From Arenibacter aquaticus (GTDB lineage: Bacteria > Bacteroidota > Bacteroidia > Flavobacteriales > Flavobacteriaceae), in assembly GCF_003957295.1 (NCBI RefSeq), contig NZ_RQPJ01000003.1, forward strand, positions 646,371 to 710,370: a DNA stretch of 64,000 nt, written 5' to 3'. Below the pieces are notes generated by a model. It saw only the letters and a program-made list of their open reading frames with translations. It had not been told where the DNA came from and did not search any database. The first letter of the stretch is position 1, and the number at the start of each line of letters is the position of its first letter. The position numbers and the translations under genes were made by a program. Of this stretch, positions 10,601 to 18,800 are shown piece after piece.

Positions 10601-11249
10601 AACCCACAACTACAACTTCCTCCAGTCCTGCAGCACTTTCCTTTAAAACTATTTTAATATTGGATTGCTCAGTAATGGCAACCTCATTGGTTGCAAAACC
10701 AATATAGGAAACTACTAAAATAGCACTGTCATTGTCAACAGAAATTGAAAAATTTCCATCAAAATCCGCCTGAGTACCATTAGTCGTTCCTTTTTCAAGG
10801 ATGTTTGCACCAGGTAATGGTTGACCGTCCATATCCAATACCGTTCCTGAAATAGTTAAGGTTTGCTGCTTTTTGAAGGACGGACCGGTGGCAATAATAA
10901 CTATTTTATTACCTTTAAGATCTAACTTGAAGTCCTTTCCTGCAAAACAAGTTTCCAATAATCTATTCGCTCGAATGAAACCCTTTTTTAATTGAACTTT
11001 AGGTAGATTTTTAAATAAATCCTCTTGGTATATAAAAGTGTATTCGGTCTGTTCCCTTAACAAGTCAAAAACATCATCGATAGACACCATTTGATCTTTA
11101 TCAATATGAATCTTGGTGCTTTGTGAGAAAATTTCACCCGTAGTGAACCCAAAGGTAGAAGTACAAAGTAAGAATATAAATACTCTCATGGAGAACAGTA
11201 GTAACCCTTTCCGCTGACGGAAAAGAATGTTAATAAATTTAATTTTCAT
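7611..11249 (-). CDS. SusC/RagA-family TonB-dependent receptor with STN signalling domain
   Basis: The start at 11249 (MKIKFINILFRQRKGLLL) is preferred over an ATG nine codons upstream because it gives a proper signal peptide. Order of domains in about 1212 residues: STN domain (SIDDVFDLLREQTEYTF), carboxypeptidase-regulatory-like domain (ISGTVLDMDGQPLPGANI), plug domain (EEVVVVGYGTQ, then LQGKVPGLTV and YGARGSNGVIIITTK), and a beta-barrel ending in TFTLGVNLTF. The STN domain is known to relay substrate binding to a FecR anti-sigma; such a pair lies directly upstream (11346 and 12639). It should import the sialidase product with SusD. Confidence 0.95.
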   Translation of the reverse strand: MKIKFINILFRQRKGLLLFSMRVFIFLLCTSTFGFTTGEIFSQSTKIHIDKDQMVSIDDVFDLLREQTEYTFIYQEDLFKNLPKVQLKKGFIRANRLLETCFAGKDFKLDLKGNKIVIIATGPSFKKQQTLTISGTVLDMDGQPLPGANILEKGTTNGTQADFDGNFSISVDNDSAILVVSYIGFATNEVAITEQSNIKIVLKESAAGLEEVVVVGYGTQSRETVTSSISKVNTKDINNLVYANVTQALQGKVPGLTVINTSGQPGSGPQIVLRGGSSISGGSSPLYIVDGVERGEINGLRSDNIKTIQVLKDATSTAIYGARGSNGVIIITTKTGDVGKSSIIFRSRSGFSAFRNEKFRPIGGEDYIRTARIGQLNSILLGNSVINSFGGDARAASLSSLDNADSYGTGNNLSSNTLYTTMLLNDDNRYLLSQGWSKMADPVTGRDILFKDMDWYDINYSVGIRQENNLSFSGADEKGSFYLNAGLLNDKGVLVNTQYDLFTAVLNSDRKITDHFKVFGKFDISHEMKDQPSGFSSSNYSSGVHLRNAILRSPNIAPSTKYTFGDGSLAPGVNQLMANPDYVNEHLIRDQRKTRWTALLGFNWDITPELNFSPKGSIYHVETLENSSNDAYLNGTTLNSDRIKRTVTAINWIKQFDGVLSYNKTFNEKHNIAATALASYRSLDYFYSNAASQGSPTDVIKTLNGGAEAFQVPTSTTTKDVLIGFASRLIYDYDKRYLFQASVRRDGSSRFGDDNKWGVFKGVSAGWNIHNEGFFNSSFFSNILNTLKIRASFGETGNNNNLGLYTFQGGYGAGVYGGQGVVYKTGLANSGLKWETTRTFDAGLDIGLFDNRITLLADYYKRETTDLLQSLSLPANTGYSSITTNFAELGNKGVELGVNVHIINGQNFNWEFGANYSYNKTAVLKLPDNGVENNRIGGIEVVDPNNTDNTIWVGGYQEGQELGLIYAYKHDGIYENWQEVVDDGIIDTRANGGAGRFVMGTDYQVIDTNGDNVVTIADRVNKGGGDVRWADLNGDKVINSLDRIYIGRSRAPHYGGVINTFTYKNFNLRLNMDYALGHMVYDYETRYRNGRYTANIAMMPSMNNMWTPTNTKTSIAQYYQGDPMGNWNRGSSDMYYKGDYLCIRDVTLNYTMPKKWLNKTPITGVEIYGTGQNLYYFTAYPGYQPEKGGTSDQNSFQYPLPRTFTLGVNLTF

Positions 11250-11345
11250 AAATTTGAATTTTGGTTGGTTAAACATTAATGATCAATCGATTCATAAAGG
11301 GGATTAAAGCACAGTACTGTCCAGGTATAACTTAATTCCCTTTCT

Positions 11346-12527
11346 TTATTTTAGCATAATTCTTTTTTCTTTTATCTCATACGCTTTAATATAATTAGTG
11401 GTTAAAATATTGTTTAATATTTCCTCAATAGTTTCGTCCTTCCTTAATACGCCATTAAATTTCACAGCCTTAAGTTCAGGCCTTGAAAATAATATGTCTA
11501 CATCATACCAACGGGAAAGCACCTTAGCAATCTCTTCTAAGGACTTACCCTTAAAACTAAAGAGACCCCTTCTCCAAGAAATTTCATCATTGATATTTAC
11601 AGGTTTAACGATAATACTATTATTATTTATGTCCAAAGTAGACTGCTGGTTTGGCGCAAGTACTTTCTTATTTGTAGAGGTATTTATCACTACTTCACCT
11701 TCGACCAAGGTCGTATAAACATTGGTTTCATCTCTATATGCTTTTAGATTAAACTCTGTTCCCAGTACTTCTATCACCTGTGAAGTGTTCAATACCTCGA
11801 AAGTCGCCCCATCATGCAATGAACTTGGAGATACTTCAAAATACGCTTCACCATAGACCAGTTCTACTTCTCTTGTTTCCCCTTCTTTGAAAGCCACGGG
11901 ATACTTCATACGACTTTCCGAATTAAGCCACACCAAAGTTCCATCTGACAATTTTATATGAAATTGACCTCCTCTAGGAATGGTTAAAAAATTATAAGCA
12001 ACTTCGGCATTTTCTGATTGTGAAGTATCATATATCAATTCTTTCCCATTACTTTGTATTCTATTTGTACGAATTGTTTTTCCTTTTTCCAAATCAATAT
12101 TTGATCCATCTTCTAAAGTTAGAATAGCCTTATCAGTTCCAACTTCAATTACATTATCAATGGTTAATGGGGCCTCTATATTTTTTTTTAATTCTTCAGA
12201 TTTATTGTCAAGAATCCCATTTTCTAGAATATATCCACTAGCAACAAACACTAATATTACTGCAGCATATTTGACATAGTTTAGGGTTTTTCTCTTGATT
12301 CGGTCTTTCCTTTCCTGTTCTATAAATTTTAATAGCCGCTTTTTGGAATTATCAGTACCAAATCTTTTCATATTAACATTGATTGCATAATTGATTTTAA
12401 CATATTTTACAAACTTCTCCTTATTAGAAGGATTTTCAATCCACCGTGAAAGCAAATCCAACTCAGAAAGGGATACTTGTCTAGTGAAGTATTTGGCAAT
12501 CAGATTTTGTATTTTTTTAGACATCAT
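11346..12527 (-). CDS. FecR-family anti-sigma factor
   Basis: The 393-residue protein has an N-terminal cytoplasmic helical part (SLSELDLLSRWIENPSNKEKF), one membrane segment near residues 83-98 (VKYAAVILVFVASGYI), a FecR domain (IPRGGQFHIKLSDGTLVWLNSESRMKYP and GEAYFEV), and a C-terminal domain (SLEEIAKVLSRWYDVDILF) that normally contacts the STN domain of SusC. It lies 96 nt upstream of susC on the same strand and diverges from the ECF sigma gene, the usual three-part trans-envelope switch. Confidence 0.95.
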   Translation of the reverse strand: MMSKKIQNLIAKYFTRQVSLSELDLLSRWIENPSNKEKFVKYVKINYAINVNMKRFGTDNSKKRLLKFIEQERKDRIKRKTLNYVKYAAVILVFVASGYILENGILDNKSEELKKNIEAPLTIDNVIEVGTDKAILTLEDGSNIDLEKGKTIRTNRIQSNGKELIYDTSQSENAEVAYNFLTIPRGGQFHIKLSDGTLVWLNSESRMKYPVAFKEGETREVELVYGEAYFEVSPSSLHDGATFEVLNTSQVIEVLGTEFNLKAYRDETNVYTTLVEGEVVINTSTNKKVLAPNQQSTLDINNNSIIVKPVNINDEISWRRGLFSFKGKSLEEIAKVLSRWYDVDILFSRPELKAVKFNGVLRKDETIEEILNNILTTNYIKAYEIKEKRIMLK

Positions 12528-12638
12528 ATATTCAATTCCGTAATTAAAACGCTATTATTTTACACAACCCTTGCTTTTATGTTGATTATTTTTATTCTTT
12601 TGTCAAAAATTCTATGTTACAATTATAATTTTCAAATT

Positions 12639-13235
12639 ATGAAAATCGACCATTTTAACGAAAAGACTTTGATCAATGGCTTAAAAAATGGGGAATCCTT
12701 GGCGTATACCCAATTGGTAGAAACCTACCATAATAGGTTATGTAATTATGCCAATGAACTTATAAGTGATACTGATCTATCGGAAGATATTGTTCAGAAT
12801 GTATATATTAAAATATGGAAAAAGCGCAAAAACTTAAAGGATGATGTTGACCTCAAGAACTACCTATACAAATCTGTTTACAACGGGTTTATTGATTATT
12901 ACAGAAGAAATAGACCTGTTTTTTCATTGGAAAAATTACATATAGACACCTTGGTCGCATTTGTTCAGGAAGAATCGGAAAATTCTGTGGAAAGACTTAT
13001 TTCTCAGGTAAAAATTGAAATTGAAAACCTTCCACCAAAATGCAAACGGTCCTTTGTTTTGAGCAAGCAGGAAGGTCTTTCCAATATTGAAATTGCAGAA
13101 CATTTAAATATTTCCACAAAAACTGTTGAAGGTCATATTACAAAAGCATTTTCCATTTTACGCAAGACCCTGGACGCTAAATTAAATGGAGTCTTCCTAT
13201 TACTTTTTGGAATGGACTTAAAACAGAAGGCTTAA
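12639..13235 (+). CDS. ECF RNA polymerase sigma factor (FecI/RpoE-like)
   Basis: Start MKIDHFNEKTLINGLKNGE at 12639 gives 198 residues, the usual size; an upstream in-frame ATG at 12477 would add 54 unrelated, membrane-like residues and overlap fecR. Region 2 is seen as AYTQLVETYHNRLCNYANEL and DLSEDIVQNVYIKIWKKR; region 4 as LPPKCKRSFVLSKQEGLSNIEIAEHLNISTKTVEGHITKAF. Divergent from the FecR anti-sigma, it likely activates the SusC-SusD-sialidase operon when substrate is bound. Confidence 0.93.
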   Translation: MKIDHFNEKTLINGLKNGESLAYTQLVETYHNRLCNYANELISDTDLSEDIVQNVYIKIWKKRKNLKDDVDLKNYLYKSVYNGFIDYYRRNRPVFSLEKLHIDTLVAFVQEESENSVERLISQVKIEIENLPPKCKRSFVLSKQEGLSNIEIAEHLNISTKTVEGHITKAFSILRKTLDAKLNGVFLLLFGMDLKQKA

Positions 13236-13709
13236 CGATTATAGTATTTTCCACTTTAAAGCAATATTAAATTACCAGCCCCTTCTATAAATTAGTGTAA
13301 AAATTGTATTCAGCATTATGGCCCTTATGTAATAGGTAAGAAGAGTAAATAGTTATAGATGGAAAAAGACAGATTCTTTTCACTAAAAACTGGACAGAAC
13401 ATATCCTGGGACATGAATTTTCCCGGAATTTTTTTATGGCTTATTTTGGAAGCTAATTTTCGTCCGGGTTAAAAGGGATTTTGGCGTTTTAGTGAGGGTC
13501 GGGCATACCTTTCCCGTCGGAGTTTCGGTTCGATGGTCCCTAAGTCATCCTTTGCAAAGCAATGCCCGACTTCCGCCTACCGATCTCCAGGGCATTTGCC
13601 GTATGGGTGCCGAAGAAAACCCATCTATAAGATTTCGGTAGCTATGATCCGGACTCTAATCATTTCAAATTCTTTTAAATCAGCTCCTTACGATCTATAA
13701 AAAAAGGGA
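13236..13709. other. Intergenic stretch without a recognisable gene
   Basis: This 474-bp gap has a more mixed base composition than its flanks (13420-13640 is relatively G+C-rich). I see no uninterrupted reading frame that resembles a known family. It may be the decayed edge between the sialidase locus and the metal-efflux region. Confidence 0.5.
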
Positions 13710-14008
13710 TCAGACTTTAGATAAAAGTCCAACCCTAGTTATTTTTAACATACACAGTTTACGGGATAGTGTCTTTCCTTGTCTCTTAAAACCTTCTCCT
13801 AAAAAAATAATAGCTACAATTTTTGTTTGGCCTGCAACATCAATATTTGTGACTATTATAGTGATAAGTGTAGACCCTAGAAAAACAAAGGCATCCGTCC
13901 TAATAGCAACTTTAGTACCATAGTAATTTCTGTCCATCCCATTAAAAAACCTAATAAAACAGCTAAGTCAAACCTATGCAATAGCGTTAATTCAGTTTGT
14001 TTATCCAT
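13710..14008 (-). pseudogene. MgtC/SapB-family membrane protein, frameshifted remnant
   Basis: Two overlapping frames read together as one short MgtC-like protein. The first starts at 14008 (MDKQTELTLLHRFDLAV, then LLGFLMG). The second, from 13937, continues MDRNYYGTKVAIRTDAFV, then FLGSTLITIIV and TKIVAIIFLGEGF. The pattern LLGxLIGxxRxxxGxxxGxRTxAxVxLGxxLxT is the MgtC N-terminal signature, and IVAIIFLGEGF fits the IGFLGAG region. The frame breaks near 13937, and nothing of the C-terminal cytoplasmic domain remains, so this is a relic. Confidence 0.6.
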
Positions 14009-14031
14009 TTGTAAGTTAACGTTTAACGTGA

Positions 14032-14448
14032 TTAAACCCCATTGCATTTTTCACAAATGCCTTTTACCGTAAGGTTCATATCTATTGATATATAACCTTT
14101 GGGAAGGTTGATTTGAGGGATTTTATAATCTGTCAAGCATACCGTTTCTTGGCATATGTTGCATCTAAAATGTAGGTGCAGGTCATTATTTTCCTCAGAA
14201 GTAGAATGATTTTCACAAATAGCGTATTTTATGATACCAGTGCCATCTTCTATCGAATGTACCAATCCGATTTCTTCAAATGTTTTTATAGTCCGATAGA
14301 GCGTACTTCGCCCCGAGGTTTTAAAGTCTTTTTCCAGTTCGCCTAAGCTTATGGCATTTTCTCTATTCACCAATAATTTATATACCAATAATCGCATTGC
14401 AGTAGGGCGAACCCCTTTATCTTCCAGTATTTTTACAATTTGTTCCAT
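14032..14448 (-). CDS. Fur-family metal-responsive transcriptional regulator
   Basis: The 138-residue protein has the Fur winged helix (GVRPTAMRLLVYKLL, SGRSTLYRTIKTFEEIGLVH) followed by a His-rich dimerisation segment (NDLHLHFRCNIC) and two CxxC pairs (CNIC and CEKC), expected to bind structural zinc. The length fits the Fur/Zur group. It lies 187 nt downstream of the efflux adaptor gene on the same strand and may sense the exported metal. Which metal (zinc, iron or other) cannot be fixed from sequence. Confidence 0.9.
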   Translation of the reverse strand: MEQIVKILEDKGVRPTAMRLLVYKLLVNRENAISLGELEKDFKTSGRSTLYRTIKTFEEIGLVHSIEDGTGIIKYAICENHSTSEENNDLHLHFRCNICQETVCLTDYKIPQINLPKGYISIDMNLTVKGICEKCNGV

Positions 14449-14635
14449 TTTATCAAGTGTTACCTGTAATGATTGATAATCCTTAGCATTTTATTTCATA
14501 TTGCTAGTGAATTCATTTCTATCATTTTCCCTATTTCATGAATTGCTTTTTGAATGGGCCTGCCGTTTTATCCCGTTTTTGGAATAACATAGAACAGACC
14601 CTTATCAACCAATCAAAATCAATTATTATATTTTA

Positions 14636-15877
14636 TTAATGACTATGTGATGTTTCGCTTTTTTGCATTTCAGATATCAGGTAGTAGGCATTGTTGAATA
14701 CGACTTGGGCATCCTCGGCAAGCGGTTCCAATAGTTTTATTTCTACCCAACCATCTTCAGTTATTCCTTTACGGACTTCAATAGGTTTTAACTCCCATTC
14801 AACCTTACCATCTTCCAAATGTTCTTGTGCTATAAAAATGAACGGCTTTCCACCTTCTTCTATAATGGCATCTTCTGGTAAAGCCGTCACCGGTGCCTCA
14901 CCAGTCCTTATTTTTCCATTGATATACATTCCCGGAATGAGGAAATCTTCTTTTTTATCGATTTCCGCGTGTATGTGTACGGCCTTGGGGTTCTGTTCAA
15001 ACTGTTTTCCTACGGAATAAATTTCACCGGTAAGGTTGCTATTGGGAACCGACTCTAACGTAAAAGAAATTTTTTGTCCCTTTTTAACCTTATGGATGTC
15101 CTTTTCAAAAACCATTAGATCCGCATGAATATGCTCATTATCCACAATTTCAAACATAGGCGTTTGTGGTGCTACATATTGCCCCATTTGAACTTTTACT
15201 TTCTCTATATAACCAGCAATAGGGCTTGTTACAGGAACATATTCGTAAATTTCACCTCTCCTTATTTTTGAGGCACTAATATTCAATTGACGTAACTGCG
15301 ATTCATAACCTTTTACCTCTGCTTTAATCGATTGGTATTCAGACTCCGTTTGTTGAAATATCTTTCCTGAGCCTACCTTTTCTTCATATAACCGTTTTTG
15401 GCGTTCGTATTCTTTTTCCAAAAACTGCATCCTGTTATAGGTTTTTATATAATTGGTCTGGACTTGGGACAGGTTTGGGTGGGAAAGGTATGCCAAGGTC
15501 TGTCCTTTACGCACTTTATCTCCTTCTATAACCTTGATGCTACTTACGTTACCACCCAAAATAGCAGTTACCGTAGCTTCATACTGAGGTGGCACCTCCA
15601 ATTGTCCGTTAGCTTTAACAACACCTGAAAGCGATTTTGTTGGTAAAGCAGCTACTTTAATGCCCAAACTATTGAATTTTAGCTCGGATAAATGCGCTGC
15701 TTCGCCTTCTTCAAAAATCTCTTCGTTTTCTTCGTGTTCCTCTCCTTCTTTACGGTCATGGGTTTCTTCTGTTTTTGAGGCTTCCTCCCCTACCGCTTGT
15801 TCTGTTTCTTCCTTGCAGCCCATAATAAGGGCAAGCACTAGAGACAGCATTAAAATCATTATTATTTGCGTTTTCAT
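14636..15877 (-). CDS. Heavy-metal efflux RND periplasmic adaptor (CusB/CzcB-like lipoprotein)
   Basis: The 413-residue product starts with a lipoprotein signal ending in LALIMGC, then a Glu/His-rich stretch (HDRKEGEEHEENEEIFEEGE) that could bind metal. The membrane-fusion fold follows: ANGQLEVPPQYEATVTAIL with GGNVSSIKVIEGDKVRKGQ, a coiled-coil hairpin (residues 135-205), the second lipoyl half (VTSPIAGYIEKVKVQMGQYV), and a beta-barrel ending in a His-containing tail (SETSHSH). The gene starts 13 nt after the efflux pump gene, so they form an operon. It links the inner-membrane pump to the outer-membrane channel. Confidence 0.93.
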   Translation of the reverse strand: MKTQIIMILMLSLVLALIMGCKEETEQAVGEEASKTEETHDRKEGEEHEENEEIFEEGEAAHLSELKFNSLGIKVAALPTKSLSGVVKANGQLEVPPQYEATVTAILGGNVSSIKVIEGDKVRKGQTLAYLSHPNLSQVQTNYIKTYNRMQFLEKEYERQKRLYEEKVGSGKIFQQTESEYQSIKAEVKGYESQLRQLNISASKIRRGEIYEYVPVTSPIAGYIEKVKVQMGQYVAPQTPMFEIVDNEHIHADLMVFEKDIHKVKKGQKISFTLESVPNSNLTGEIYSVGKQFEQNPKAVHIHAEIDKKEDFLIPGMYINGKIRTGEAPVTALPEDAIIEEGGKPFIFIAQEHLEDGKVEWELKPIEVRKGITEDGWVEIKLLEPLAEDAQVVFNNAYYLISEMQKSETSHSH

Positions 15878-15890
15878 CTTATTATTTGTC

Positions 15891-18800
15891 TTAATTTTTA
15901 TTTGGATTCTTCAGGTAATATTCTAGTTGGTTACGACTGTCCAAGTAGCTGTTGAAAGCTTCCCAGGCACTTATTTCTATGCGGATAACATCTCTAATAT
16001 TTTGTAAGAAAGCCACATAGTCGATAGCACCTTCCTTAAAGGCCAATATAGTACCTCTTCGCTGTTCTTTGGCCAATGGAAGTGCTTTGTTTTTATAATA
16101 ATCCCACGAGTTTTGCCATTTTATAAAATCTTCACGCCTATTTTCATAGGCTGTTTTTAACTTTAGCTTTTCGGTGTGAAAATTCTCTTCTGCTATTTTC
16201 TTGTCAATTTTTGCCTTTTGCGCTCTTCCTAAATTGGCACCGAAAAGCAATGGAATTTGTATACCCATTTGATATTGATAAAATCCTGATTGACCGTTAA
16301 TTTGCTGCCTGCCGTATTGTACCTGGAACTTTGGCAAAAATTCAGATTTTTGTACCCTGGTAACTGCCTTAGCTACCTGTATTTGTTGCCTTGAGGCTTG
16401 AAGTAGCGGATGGTTCTCCAAGGGTGTCGCGCTATAATCCAACGGAGCTTCTAAAGATTCCAATGAAGCATTTGGTACACCGTACAACGTATCACTGGCA
16501 AACCATTGGTTTAACTGTTGCAATGCTTTGTGGTATTCCCTAAAAGCCTGTTCTATTTGAATTTTGACCTCATTGGCTTGATTGGATGTTGCCAAATATT
16601 CCAAATTGGAAGTAGCTTCGGTTTTATACTTGATTCTGGCCGCTCTCTCAATATCCTGAAAAACGGAATCCATGTGTTTATATACCAAAAATGTTTTTCG
16701 TTTTGTGTACACATTTGCCCAAGCCCTGCTTACCTCTCGTTCCACTTCCAGGGCAGTTAGGTTGACAAGGTTTTCCGCCAAATGGATACGTTCCTTTTGC
16801 AACTTTAATTTGGGAACGATCCCAAACACATTGATTTCCTGCTGTTGCACCCCGATGGTATTGGACACACCATTTTCTCCATTGCCTACTTCTTCCTTTC
16901 CAGTAAATATTTGGGTACTTCCAAAATCAAAGGCAGTTTTTCGCATCGCTTTCTCTCCTTCAATTCCAAGCTTTGCGGCTTTTAAACTAGGGTAATTGGC
17001 AATGGCCATTTTCTTGGCTTTTTCCAGGCTTATCGTTGGCAAACTATCCTGTAGGATTACTTTGTTTTCCAATGTACCTTCTTGAGCAGAAGCTGGAATG
17101 GCAAAACCCAATATGCATCCTATGATTATAACGATAGCTATAGCACTTGGTTTTAACGAAGAAAGCTTCTTTTTACTTTTGTTTTCTTCCCGTTTTTCAA
17201 TGAATGTATATAAAATTGGAAGTACAATCAGTGTTAGTAAAGTCGCCGTTAGCATACCTCCTATGACAACGGTTGCCAATGGTCGTTGTACTTCGGCACC
17301 GGCCGATGATGAAAATGCCATAGGCATAAAGCCTAAAATATCTGTAGTTGCTGTTAACATAATGGGGCGTATTCTTTCTTTTGTTCCTGTTAATATTCTT
17401 TCCCGTATGCTTGTTACACCTTCTTCCTTTAAGGAGTTAAATCGGTTTATAAGCACCAATCCGTTCAGAACGGCAACCCCAAACAACACTATAAACCCAA
17501 CACCCGCAGAAATACTGAATGGCAAATCCCGTAACCATAGGGCAAATATGCCGCCGATGGCCGCCAATGGAATAGCGATGTATATCATTATGGATTGTGA
17601 AAACGATTTTAGGGCAAAATACAGGAGCACAAAGATCAAGAACAGTGCTATGGGCACTACGATGGTCAACCGTTCTTTGGCCCGTACCAGGTTTTCAAAC
17701 TCACCGCCATAGGTAATATAATACCCCGGTGGCAGATCCAACTCGGCATCTAGTTTCTGTTGAATATCGGTTACCACGGATTCTACATCACGCCCTCTTG
17801 TATTTATGCCCACGTAGGTCCTACGAAAGGTATTGTCACGGGATATCTGCATAGGTCCCGGCACATAGCTTATGTCCGCCACTTCTTTGATGGGAACTTG
17901 GGTGCCATCGGGCAAATCGACATATAAAGCGCGTAAATTTTCGATGCTTTTACGGTGCTCCTCATCAAATCGGATAACCATATCAAAGCGTTTTTCCCCT
18001 TCAAAAATGACACCTGCATTACCACCGGCAAATGCGGCACTTATGTAACTGTTTACTTTCTCAATATCCAGCCCGTACTGTGCCATCTTTTTTCGATTGT
18101 ACATTACGGTCATCTGTGGCAAGCCTGATGTTCGCTCTGGATTGACATCACCCACGCCTGGAACGGTTTGGATAATAGCCGCCATTTCTTCTGCCTTTTT
18201 GGAAAGGACTTCTAAATCTTCGCCATACAATTTTACGGCAACGTCTTCCCGAACTCCTGTTAGCAGCTCGTTAAAACGCAATTCCACAGGTTGGCTAAAT
18301 ACTAGGTTTACCCCTGTAAGTTCACTATCCAGTTTATCCTTGATTTTATCGGTGAGTTCTTCTTTTGATTTTGCCGAAGTCCATTTGTACATATCTTTTT
18401 CCAAGATGATGAACATATCGGCAATATCCATCGGCATCGGGTCGGTAGGGATATCGGCAACACCAATTCTGGCAACTGCTGTCTTTACTTCTGGAAAGTT
18501 CTTGAGAAGTACGCTTTCTATTTTGTTTGATACATCGATAGCTTCTGTTAATCCTGTTCCCGGCCTTAAGAGTGCTTGCATGGCAAGGTCTCCTTCGTCC
18601 AATTGAGGTACAAATTCGCCTCCCATTCTTGAGAACACAAATCCTGAAACAAGAAGTAAAACTACAGCTGCTCCTACAACTAAGGATTTTACTTTTAATG
18701 CTCCTTTTAAAAGCGGTAGATAGGCTTTTTGGATGCCCCCTATAATATTATCACTGATTTTTTCCAGCCAACTTTCGAATTTCCCGAACCAATTGTTTTT

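Noticed and set aside
12477..12638. Longer start for the sigma factor
   Set aside because: The extra 54 residues overlap fecR on the other strand, are hydrophobic, and do not belong to the ECF fold.
17098..17712. 204-codon plus-strand frame inside the efflux pump gene
   Set aside because: It is antisense to a well-conserved RND region, resembles no known family, and reflects codon bias of the real gene.
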